A stretch of 5,092 bases of DNA from Actinomycetes bacterium (GTDB lineage: Bacteria; Actinomycetota; Acidimicrobiia; Acidimicrobiales; SZUA-35), in assembly GCA_024227975.1 (NCBI GenBank), contig JAAETV010000779.1:1-5092 (forward strand), read 5' to 3'. Each line of letters begins with the position of its first letter. Position 1 is the stretch's first letter. A program made the position numbers and the translations under genes. Below the pieces are notes generated by a model, which did no database searches, had not been told where the DNA came from, and saw only the letters and a program-made list of their open reading frames with translations. This document shows, piece by piece, positions 1 to 5,092 of this stretch.

Positions 1-1
1 C

Positions 2-730
2 GCCAATACGTTCGCCAGCTCCCGTCATGTGTTGGAACGGGCTGGCTGTGGGAAGCACTTCGAGCAGCTCAATACCGTCAGCATCGAACTGGCCCGGCAG
101 GCTCGTGACGCGGTGGCCGCTGCCACCGGGCAAGAGCCGGTACCGGTTGCCGGTTCGATCTCCACCACTCAGCAGGGCGGTGCCCATCCCCCGATCGAGG
201 TCAGTACGGCCAACTTCGCTGACCAGGTCCGCCTACAAGCTGAGGCTGGTGCAGACCTGTTCGTGTTGGAAATGATGAGGGAGCTGGAACAGACCGAAGC
301 CATCCTCGACGCCATCCAAGCGACCGGCCTCCCCGTCTGGGTGGGGTGGAGCTGTGTCATCGACGACGAGGGCGAGGTATGGTTGTGGAGCCAGGAGCAT
401 CGCCTGGCTGAGGCCTTGGCCGCCACCGAAGACCGGTCGATCGACGTCGCCGCCGTCATGCACACCGAGGTCGACGATATCGATCGGTGCATTGATGTGA
501 TGACTGAGCACTGGGACGGCCCGATCGGGATCTACGCCCACACGGGCTACTTCGAGCCCCCGAAATGGGTGTTCAACAATACGATCTCCCCCGAGGCCTA
601 TGCCGAGGCTTGCCTGGCCTGGGTGAGTCGAGGGGTGCAGGTGATCGGCGGCTGTTGTGGTATTGGCCCTGCCCATATGCGCCACCTCCGAAGCATTCTG
701 CCGGAGAAACTGGCTCACCGGCCCGGATAG
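2..730 (+). CDS. Homocysteine S-methyltransferase family protein, 5'-truncated by the window
   Basis: This is a cytosolic zinc-dependent methyltransferase of the Pfam S-methyl_trans (BHMT/MetH N-terminal) family, which moves a methyl group to homocysteine or a related thiol. The frame is open from base 2 and already encodes the family's early motif ANTF (usually TNTF), so the true start lies upstream. The GTG at 29 reads as an internal Val. Visible residues, counted from base 2, include a VAGSIS strand motif, the barrel glutamate in LEMM (residue 90), LPVWVGWS, and the zinc-binding GGCCG near the C-terminus (Cys218, Cys219). The first zinc-ligand position, normally Cys in a NCT-like motif, is His154 in MHT. 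The 64-residue spacing to the Cys pair fits the 63-65 seen in MetH proteins. About 243 codons are visible of a usual ~300. It converges on the next gene. Family assignment is firm; methyl donor and acceptor cannot be told. Confidence 0.88.
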   Translation, partial: ANTFASSRHVLERAGCGKHFEQLNTVSIELARQARDAVAAATGQEPVPVAGSISTTQQGGAHPPIEVSTANFADQVRLQAEAGADLFVLEMMRELEQTEAILDAIQATGLPVWVGWSCVIDDEGEVWLWSQEHRLAEALAATEDRSIDVAAVMHTEVDDIDRCIDVMTEHWDGPIGIYAHTGYFEPPKWVFNNTISPEAYAEACLAWVSRGVQVIGGCCGIGPAHMRHLRSILPEKLAHRPG

Positions 731-799
731 GGAGCCGTCGAGCGGGTCATCTATCCGCCGTCACCCCGAACACTTCGCCGAGGTTCCTGTTCGCTGAGA

Positions 800-821
800 G
801 CTACTAGCCCAGGCTGGTAGC
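800..821. terminator. Candidate bidirectional hairpin between convergent genes
   Basis: Bases 800-808 pair with 813-821 (GCTACTAGC against GCTGGTAGC), giving nine pairs with one T-G wobble and a four-base loop. The hairpin lies 70 bp after the methyltransferase stop and covers the stop codon (804-806) of the opposing USP-like gene, so it could end transcripts from both sides. There is no T-run on either side, so it is not a classical intrinsic terminator. Hairpins without a U-tract are common at gene ends in high-GC actinobacteria. The structure is seen; the function is inferred. Confidence 0.45.
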
Positions 822-1256
822 GACGTCGCTCTGGATGTGTTCGACGGGGACGTTCGCGATGCGCCCCAGCCGGTGAGGGACGTCGAGGCGTAGCCACCGG
901 GAGAAGCCACTGGTGAAGGTTGACAACAGGATTCGATCGAAGGAAAGACCGCGGTCGAGGAGCACTCGGACCGCATCGACAGGATCGGCCTCCCCGACCT
1001 CGCCATTGATTTGAACACCCCGGTCGGAGATCATCTCCAGGCTCTGTCCGAGCCTCGTTGCTGCTTCATCGACACCACTCTGGCGTCGGAAGTCTTGGCC
1101 TTCCCATGGAGATTCGCCGACTGGTGTGGCGGGAACCAGGAGGTAGAACGAGGCGCTGCCAGACGGTTCATCGAGTTGGCCGATCCGGTCGAGCATCTCA
1201 GCACCGCCGAGTGTTTTGTTGGCGATGATCAGGATACGTGAACTGGCTTCCGACAT
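804..1256 (-). CDS. Small USP-like (HUP-fold type) alpha/beta protein, function unknown
   Basis: This is a 150-aa soluble protein with no signal peptide or membrane segment. It opens with a hydrophobic beta strand and loop (RILIIANKTLGG, residues 7-18), followed by a second strand motif YLLVPATP (about 38-45), an acidic/Arg-rich helix, a VNGEVG-like segment (INGEVGEADPVDAV), and a C-terminal STFTSGFSRWLRLDVPHR motif. This strand-helix order resembles universal stress protein-like nucleotide-binding domains that I recall from actinobacteria, usually annotated hypothetical or USP. The classical USP ATP motif GxxGx9G(S/T) is not visible, so ATP binding is unproven. I chose the ATG at 1256: the frame extends to a TTG at 1310, but the added 18 residues look non-conserved and cross the likely promoter. 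The upstream Shine-Dalgarno is weak (TTGGAA). It lies 74 bp downstream of the exchanger gene and may be co-transcribed or use its own promoter. Confidence 0.78.
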   Translation of the reverse strand: MSEASSRILIIANKTLGGAEMLDRIGQLDEPSGSASFYLLVPATPVGESPWEGQDFRRQSGVDEAATRLGQSLEMISDRGVQINGEVGEADPVDAVRVLLDRGLSFDRILLSTFTSGFSRWLRLDVPHRLGRIANVPVEHIQSDVATSLG

Positions 1257-1274
1257 GGTTCCAACTTTCGTGCT

Positions 1275-1288
1275 GTGTGACCTCGAGC
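1275..1288 (-). repeat. Direct repeat copy 1, overlapping a -10-like box
   Basis: On the minus strand this reads GCTCGAGGTCACAC. It matches the copy at 1315-1328 at 12 of 14 positions. Its first bases are the last three bases of the TATGCT box, so a protein bound here would cover the predicted start of transcription of the USP-like gene. Role as an operator is an inference. Confidence 0.4.
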
Positions 1289-1291
1289 ATA
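1286..1291 (-). promoter_or_regulatory. Candidate -10 box (TATGCT) for the USP-like gene
   Basis: On the minus strand the hexamer TATGCT fits the actinobacterial TANNNT -10 pattern and ends 29 bases before the ATG at 1256, which would leave a short leader of about 20-25 nt. I see no good TTGACA-like -35 at 16-18 bp upstream; a TTGGGG occurs but too close. It suggests the USP-like gene can be transcribed apart from the exchanger gene. Confidence 0.35.
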
Positions 1292-1314
1292 CTCCCTTCG
1301 GCTCCCCCAATCTC

Positions 1315-1328
1315 GTGTGACGCCGAGC
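1315..1328 (-). repeat. Direct repeat copy 2, just after the exchanger stop codon
   Basis: On the minus strand this reads GCTCGGCGTCACAC. It is the upstream partner of the copy at 1275-1288, with the same orientation and start points exactly 40 bp apart, close to four helical turns. It falls about 24 bp upstream of the TATGCT box, between the exchanger stop codon and the USP-like promoter. Confidence 0.4.
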
Positions 1329-1330
1329 CC

Positions 1331-2266
1331 TCAGCCCGAGGCGAAGGCAACCAGGAGCTGGGCCGTGGCGTACGTTGCGAGGAGGGCGACGCCGAGGGGC
1401 CAGCGGTAGCTTCGGGATCGGACGGTGAGGATGGTCGCGACCAGAACCCCGACGGCGGCGATGGCCACTCCGGTCGTGACCTCGCTCGACACCAACGATG
1501 AGAAGAGCAGGGGCCCGATCCCGACCGACAGGGTCGAGTCGACGAACGATGAACCGAACACGTCACCGACCGCCATCGACGATGCTCCCCGTCGGATGGC
1601 GGTGAGGTCAACCACCAACTCGGGCAACGAGGTCCCGATGGCCAAGGCGATGAAGCCGCCGACGAACTCGGGAATCCCGAAACGGTCGGCGATCTGGAGG
1701 AAGGCCTGCACGATGCCGATGGCGAATCCCCCGACCAAGCCCAACCACACCAGCGTCATCCCGATATCGGCCGCTGTACGGCTCCCCTGCCCCTCGCTGA
1801 CCAGCTGGCGGGGACTCAGCTCACCGTGGCCGAGCAGGGCCGTCCCCCCGAACCACAGCAGGATCAGGATCAGCCCATCGAGATGTGTGATCTCCCCATC
1901 TCCGACCATGATCCAGACCACGGTCGAGGCGAACACCGTTGCCAGCCCGACCGAGATGACGAAGTTCCGGTTGGCGCTGATGTCTCGACCGAACAGGCAC
2001 AGGAGCCCCAATACCAAGGTCACCTGGGTAACAACCGAACCCATCGAGTCACCGACATTGAGATCGCCGTGGTCCGAGGCGGTGGCAACAATCGAGTTGG
2101 CGATTTCTGGGAGGTCGGTCCCGATGGCGATCACGGTCACCCCGACGAGGGCGGGCGAGACGTTGAGGGTGTCGGTGATCCTCAGGGCAGAGGTCACGGC
2201 GTGACGGCTCGACAATGAAGCGCCAGCAACGCACAGAATGAGCACCACCGCCCAGACGACGATCAT
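1331..2266 (-). CDS. Sodium/calcium exchanger (CaCA) family membrane antiporter
   Basis: This is a 311-aa inner-membrane protein with about ten hydrophobic segments and the two inverted alpha repeats of the cation/Ca2+ exchanger superfamily (YrbG/NCX_Mj type, usually 300-320 aa). Repeat alpha-1 carries GTDLPE (residues 49-54) and GSVVTQ (76-81); repeat alpha-2 carries GTSLPE (211-216) and GSSFVD (238-243). Each Glu is 27 residues before its partner ligand, as in the archaeal exchanger NCX_Mj (E54/N81, E213/D240). Conserved are both Glu, both motif Thr, Ser77, Ser239 and Asp243. Changed are Ser51 to Asp and Asn81 to Gln, so the transported ion may differ. A soluble loop lies near residues 148-168. 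The ATG at 2266 lacks a Shine-Dalgarno; a TAGGTT box six bases upstream suggests a leaderless transcript. It is divergent from ppsA and followed by the USP-like gene. It likely exports Ca2+ or another cation using a sodium or proton gradient. Confidence 0.92.
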   Translation of the reverse strand: MIVVWAVVLILCVAGASLSSRHAVTSALRITDTLNVSPALVGVTVIAIGTDLPEIANSIVATASDHGDLNVGDSMGSVVTQVTLVLGLLCLFGRDISANRNFVISVGLATVFASTVVWIMVGDGEITHLDGLILILLWFGGTALLGHGELSPRQLVSEGQGSRTAADIGMTLVWLGLVGGFAIGIVQAFLQIADRFGIPEFVGGFIALAIGTSLPELVVDLTAIRRGASSMAVGDVFGSSFVDSTLSVGIGPLLFSSLVSSEVTTGVAIAAVGVLVATILTVRSRSYRWPLGVALLATYATAQLLVAFASG

Positions 2267-2272
2267 GAGTCG

Positions 2273-2278
2273 AACCTA
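2273..2278 (-). promoter_or_regulatory. Candidate leaderless -10 box (TAGGTT) for the exchanger gene
   Basis: On the minus strand TAGGTT fits TANNNT and ends six bases before the ATG at 2266, the spacing expected when transcription starts at the A of the start codon. No Shine-Dalgarno is present in the intervening CGACTC, which agrees with leaderless translation. No convincing -35 is seen 17 bp upstream. Confidence 0.4.
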
Positions 2279-2298
2279 GCAAGGGACTTCAGCCTCTG

Positions 2299-2317
2299 GG
2301 GCTAGTTGCACCAGCCC
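2299..2317. promoter_or_regulatory. Imperfect palindrome in the divergent promoter region
   Basis: GGGCTAGTTGCACCAGCCC has two 8-base arms with 7 of 8 positions complementary around a 3-base centre (TGC). It lies in the 65-bp gap between the divergent exchanger and ppsA start codons, 15 bp upstream of the ppsA ATG. Its position suits a dimeric repressor or activator site acting on ppsA or on both genes. No regulator gene is in the window. Confidence 0.3.
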
Positions 2318-2331
2318 ACGACCATTGACTC

Positions 2332-4623
2332 ATGGACACTGTCACTGTGGTCCCTCTCGGTTCACTGGGCCGGGCCGACGTAGGAACGGCCGGCGGGAAG
2401 GGAGCCAATCTCGGCGAGATGATCGCGGCCGGGTTCCCGGTGCCCGATGGCTTCGTCATTACCGCCGCCGCCTACCTCGATGCCCTCGACCAGGCTGGGA
2501 TCAGGAGGGGGCTTCAAGCCATCGAAGCCGAGGCAGCAACGGCCGATCCCGGTCGCCTGAATGAGCTGGCGGCCCAGGGTCGAGACCTGATCCTGGACAA
2601 GGGGCTTCCCCCGGCGATGGCCGAAGCCATCACCGCCTCCTACGCCTCACTGGGAGCGGGGCCGGTTGCCGTCCGTTCATCGGCTACGGCCGAGGACACC
2701 GCCGATACCTCGTTTGCCGGGATGAACGAGACCTATACGAACATCAGTGGTCCCATCGCCCTCGTCGATGCTGTCCGCCGCTGCTGGGCCTCGCTCTACG
2801 GAGCCCGGGTGGTGGCCTACCGGGCCGAACAGGGCCTGGTCGACGAGCCGGCCATTGCCGTCGTCGTCCAGGAGATGGTGGCTTCCGATCGGGCTGGCGT
2901 CATGTTCACCGTCGACCCCGCATCTCGCCATGAGCTCGTCATCGAGGGTGCCTTTGGGCTGGGCGAGGTCGTCGTCTCGGGGCGGGTCGAGCCTGACACA
3001 TACCGTGTCGACCGCGAATCACTCTCCATGCGCGAGGTCAGAATCGGTCACAAGGAGATCGAGATCGTGAGCGGGCCCGACGGGGACGAGGTCAGACCCC
3101 TCGAAGGTCAGGCCGGCTGGCAGCGCGTATTGAGTGACGATGAGCTCCACGCCGTAGCCAACATCGGCATGGAGATCGAAGCCCACTATGGCTCACCCCA
3201 AGACATCGAGTGGTGCTTCGTCGACGATGAGCTGTTCATCGTCCAATCCCGCCCCATCACCACCATCGATGACACCTCCTCGGTTCACGAACCGATCCTG
3301 AGCGGGCTCGGGGTCGGGTCTCGGCGAGCATCCGGCGTGGTGCGGATCCTCGATACCCCTGACCAGGGCGACAAGCTCGCCGCCGGGGAGATCCTGGTGG
3401 CAGAGATGACGTCTCCCGACTGGGTCCCCATCCTGCGTCGAGCTGGTGGTCTCATCACCAACGCCGGCGGCAGCACCTGCCACGCAGCCATCGTCAGCCG
3501 TGAGCTTGGGGTCCCGGCCGTAGTCGGCACCCGCCAGGCCACCACCCTGCTCCGCGACGGGGATCTGGTCACCATCGAGCCGTCGGCCGGTCGGGTGTTT
3601 CCCGGCTTGGTAGAGCCGGCCCAAGGACCAGGCTCGCCATCGGCCGCCGGCGTCCTCACCGTCGTTGGCCCCGACGGCGTGGCTCTGGGCCAAGCCGCAG
3701 CGGGGCCAGCGGCGCTGGCAACCAAGCTCTACGTCAACCTCGCCATTGCCGAGCGGGCGGTGGAGGTGGCCTCCCTCCCCGTCGACGGGGTCGGGCTCTT
3801 GCGGGGTGAGTTCATGGTGACCGAAGCCCTGGACGGCCACCATCCCCGCCAGCTCATCGCCGACGGTGAGCAGCAGCGATTCGTCGATTCCATGGCAGCT
3901 CAGTTGGAGACCATCGTCGGTGCCTTCGCTCCCCGACCCGTCGTCTATCGCACCATGGACTTCCGCAGCAACGAGTTCCGGGGCCTGATCGGGGGTGACC
4001 GTTTCGAGCCCAAGGAAGAGAATCCGATGATCGGGTACCGGGGCTGCTATCGCTACATCGACGACCCACAGACCTTCGCCCTCGAACTGTCCGTCCTCGC
4101 TCGAGTCCGTGAGCATCATCCCAACCTCGGCCTCATGATTCCCTTTGTCCGGACCCTCTGGGAGCTCGAAGCCTGCCTGGAAGCCATCGATGCCAGTCCT
4201 CTCGGCCGCCAGCGCGGCCTCAAGCGCTGGATCATGGCCGAGGTGCCTTCTGTCATCCCCCGCATCGCCGACTATGCATCCCTCGGGATCGATGGGGTTT
4301 CGATAGGGGGCAACGACCTGACCCAGCTCATGCTGGGGGTCGATCGGGATTCCGAGATCATGGCCGAGGTGTTCGACACCAACGACGCGGCCGTGCTGTG
4401 GGCAATCGAGCAGATCATCGTCCGCTGCCGTTCGGCTGGGCTGACTTCATCGTTCTGTGGGTTGGCCCCCTCGGCCAATCCCCAGTTCGCCGAGCACCTG
4501 GTCCGCTTCGGCATCGACTCCATCTCGGTCGATGCTGATGCCGTGGCCGACGCCCGCCGCGTCATCGGCTCAGCTGAGCAACACCTACTACTCGAAGCCG
4601 TTCGCCATGACCACGACCGATGA
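2332..4623 (+). CDS. ppsA: Phosphoenolpyruvate synthase (pyruvate, water dikinase)
   Basis: This cytosolic enzyme makes PEP from pyruvate and ATP, releasing AMP and phosphate, and feeds gluconeogenesis. At 763 aa it is close to the E. coli enzyme (about 790). The N-terminal ATP-grasp domain (about 17-310) has GGKGANLGEM (Lys23), VRSSATAED (Arg115), VQEMV, and closes with QSRPIT. The swivelling phosphohistidine domain (about 320-425) has GGSTCHAAIVSRELG, with catalytic His384. The C-terminal TIM barrel (about 464-755) has GVGLLRGEF (Arg491), EENPMIGYRG, MAEVPS (Glu637) and GGNDLTQ (Asp662), the Mg2+ ligands by analogy with PPDK, and CGLAPS with the catalytic acid/base Cys709. The motif order and the VNLA/VDGVGLLR linker favour PEP synthase over pyruvate phosphate dikinase. 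The ATG at 2332 leaves 22 residues before Lys23, as usual for the family. No Shine-Dalgarno is seen, so the transcript may be leaderless. Its 3' end is 10 bp from the convergent aquaporin gene. All key residues are intact. Confidence 0.96.
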   Translation: MDTVTVVPLGSLGRADVGTAGGKGANLGEMIAAGFPVPDGFVITAAAYLDALDQAGIRRGLQAIEAEAATADPGRLNELAAQGRDLILDKGLPPAMAEAITASYASLGAGPVAVRSSATAEDTADTSFAGMNETYTNISGPIALVDAVRRCWASLYGARVVAYRAEQGLVDEPAIAVVVQEMVASDRAGVMFTVDPASRHELVIEGAFGLGEVVVSGRVEPDTYRVDRESLSMREVRIGHKEIEIVSGPDGDEVRPLEGQAGWQRVLSDDELHAVANIGMEIEAHYGSPQDIEWCFVDDELFIVQSRPITTIDDTSSVHEPILSGLGVGSRRASGVVRILDTPDQGDKLAAGEILVAEMTSPDWVPILRRAGGLITNAGGSTCHAAIVSRELGVPAVVGTRQATTLLRDGDLVTIEPSAGRVFPGLVEPAQGPGSPSAAGVLTVVGPDGVALGQAAAGPAALATKLYVNLAIAERAVEVASLPVDGVGLLRGEFMVTEALDGHHPRQLIADGEQQRFVDSMAAQLETIVGAFAPRPVVYRTMDFRSNEFRGLIGGDRFEPKEENPMIGYRGCYRYIDDPQTFALELSVLARVREHHPNLGLMIPFVRTLWELEACLEAIDASPLGRQRGLKRWIMAEVPSVIPRIADYASLGIDGVSIGGNDLTQLMLGVDRDSEIMAEVFDTNDAAVLWAIEQIIVRCRSAGLTSSFCGLAPSANPQFAEHLVRFGIDSISVDADAVADARRVIGSAEQHLLLEAVRHDHDR

Positions 4624-4633
4624 TGGCCTGGAC

Positions 4634-5092
4634 CTAGGAGCGGACGTCGGGGTAGATCACCCGTGCAACGACGACCGCGACGCCAACCGCCAACAGCTGG
4701 ACGGCAACGAAGGCGGGAGCCGACGCTGGTTCGATGCCGGCGAAAGTGTCAGAGAACATGCGAGCCACCGTGACGGCGGGATTGGCGAAACTAGTCGACG
4801 AAGTGAAGTAATAGGCCCCAGCTATGTAGCCGCCGACGGAGAAGGCGGCGAGCGTCGGCTGTCCGGCCCTGACTACGCCGAAGATGACCAGCAGCAGCCC
4901 GAAGGTGGCCACCCCCTCGGCCAATACCAGGTGAGCCCCGACCCGCTCGTTGGTCGACCAGTTGACGGCCGGTAGCTCGAACATCAGGTTGGCAATGATC
5001 ACGCCGAAGATGCCGCCCACTATCTGGGTCGGGATGTAGGCGAGGGCGGTGCGCGTGTCGATCGTGCCGAGGGCACGCGCCGCCAGGGTCAC
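4634..5092 (-). CDS. Aquaporin/MIP-family channel, C-terminal part (5' end beyond window)
   Basis: This is an inner-membrane channel for water or small neutral solutes. The visible 152 residues begin with VTLAAR, which in this family directly follows the first NPA box, so the GTG at the window edge is an internal Val and the N-terminal half lies beyond base 5092. Three to four hydrophobic segments follow (roughly residues 18-40, 53-73, 80-97, 125-145), with the second NPA box at residues 104-106 in SSTSFANPAVTVAR. The residue just after this NPA is Val, not the Arg of the aromatic/Arg selectivity filter found in AqpZ and GlpF; an Arg occurs five residues after NPA. I recall similar SFANPAVT channels near arsenic-resistance genes in actinobacteria and proteobacteria, so a metalloid role is possible but untested here. 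The stop is 10 bp from the convergent ppsA stop, with no clear terminator between. Confidence 0.88.
   Translation of the reverse strand: MTLAARALGTIDTRTALAYIPTQIVGGIFGVIIANLMFELPAVNWSTNERVGAHLVLAEGVATFGLLLVIFGVVRAGQPTLAAFSVGGYIAGAYYFTSSTSFANPAVTVARMFSDTFAGIEPASAPAFVAVQLLAVGVAVVVARVIYPDVRS

Noticed and set aside
29..31. GTG at 29 as the start of the methyltransferase
   Set aside because: The frame is open upstream and already encodes the conserved ANTF motif, so this codon is an internal Val.
233..718. 161-codon open frame antisense to the methyltransferase
   Set aside because: It is a His/Asp/Gly-rich shadow of a clearly conserved gene, with no motif of its own.
1257..1310. N-terminal extension of the USP-like protein to a TTG start at 1310
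   Set aside because: The extra 18 residues are unlike the family's start, and the stretch holds the -10-like box and one direct repeat; the ATG at 1256 sits right before the first beta strand.
1321..1343. Possible hairpin at the exchanger gene stop codon
   Set aside because: Only four end bases (CGCC/GGCG) pair; the inner arms do not complement, so there is no stable stem.
1425..2204. 259-codon open frame antisense to the exchanger gene
   Set aside because: Its translation is Pro/Ser/Thr/Arg-rich with no domain pattern, while the opposite strand encodes both exchanger alpha repeats.
3193..4119. 308-codon open frame antisense to ppsA
   Set aside because: It lies wholly opposite conserved PEP synthase domains, its protein is low in recognisable motifs, and long antisense open frames are expected in GC-rich genes.
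2332..4623. Pyruvate phosphate dikinase instead of PEP synthase
   Set aside because: The length (763 aa against about 870-900), the VNLA/VDGVGLLR linker, and the CGLAPS and FAEHLV motifs fit PEP synthase better.
4457..4975. 172-codon plus-strand open frame across the ppsA end and the aquaporin gene
   Set aside because: It overlaps two well-supported genes and its protein is low-complexity and unlike any family I know.
5090..5092. GTG at the right edge as the aquaporin start
   Set aside because: The codons VTLAAR match the sequence just after the first NPA box, so half of the protein lies outside the window.
1..5092. A multi-gene novel system, CRISPR array, tRNA, IS element or phage genes
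   Set aside because: No repeat array, transposase, tRNA-like cloverleaf or defence domain was recognised; the genes are common chromosomal families without a shared pathway.

Overview
The window is GC-rich (roughly 60-65% G+C by eye), gene-dense, and has no sign of mobile DNA, CRISPR arrays or RNA genes. Weak Shine-Dalgarno sequences, a TANNNT-type -10 placed to give a leaderless transcript, and the protein families present (an actinobacterial-looking USP-like protein, a three-domain PEP synthase, an aquaporin with the SFANPAVT signature) suggest a high-GC actinobacterium, possibly an acidimicrobial lineage. The taxon is an inference from sequence style only.

Layout from left to right. (1) The 3' part of a homocysteine S-methyltransferase family gene (+, 2-730) enters from the left edge; its zinc-site cysteine pair is present, but the expected first cysteine ligand is a histidine. 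(2) It converges on a small USP-like protein (-, 804-1256); a hairpin at 800-821 sits over that gene's stop codon and may end transcription. (3) Upstream of the USP-like gene on the same strand is a sodium/calcium-exchanger family (CaCA) membrane protein (-, 1331-2266). The 74-bp gap between them holds a TATGCT -10-like box and two near-identical 14-bp direct repeats exactly 40 bp apart. (4) A 65-bp divergent promoter region (2267-2331) separates the exchanger from phosphoenolpyruvate synthase (ppsA, +, 2332-4623), which is full length with all catalytic residues seen. (5) ppsA converges, with a 10-bp gap, on the C-terminal part of an aquaporin/MIP-family channel (-, 4634-5092), which runs off the right edge.

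These genes do not form one pathway. PEP synthase is gluconeogenic, the methyltransferase belongs to methyl-group or sulfur amino-acid metabolism, the exchanger moves cations, and the channel moves small solutes or metalloids. The window reads as an ordinary chromosomal housekeeping/transport stretch. I found no convincing evidence of a new multi-gene system. The points most worth a second look are the atypical ligands in the methyltransferase and exchanger, the missing selectivity-filter Arg in the aquaporin, and two candidate regulatory arrangements.
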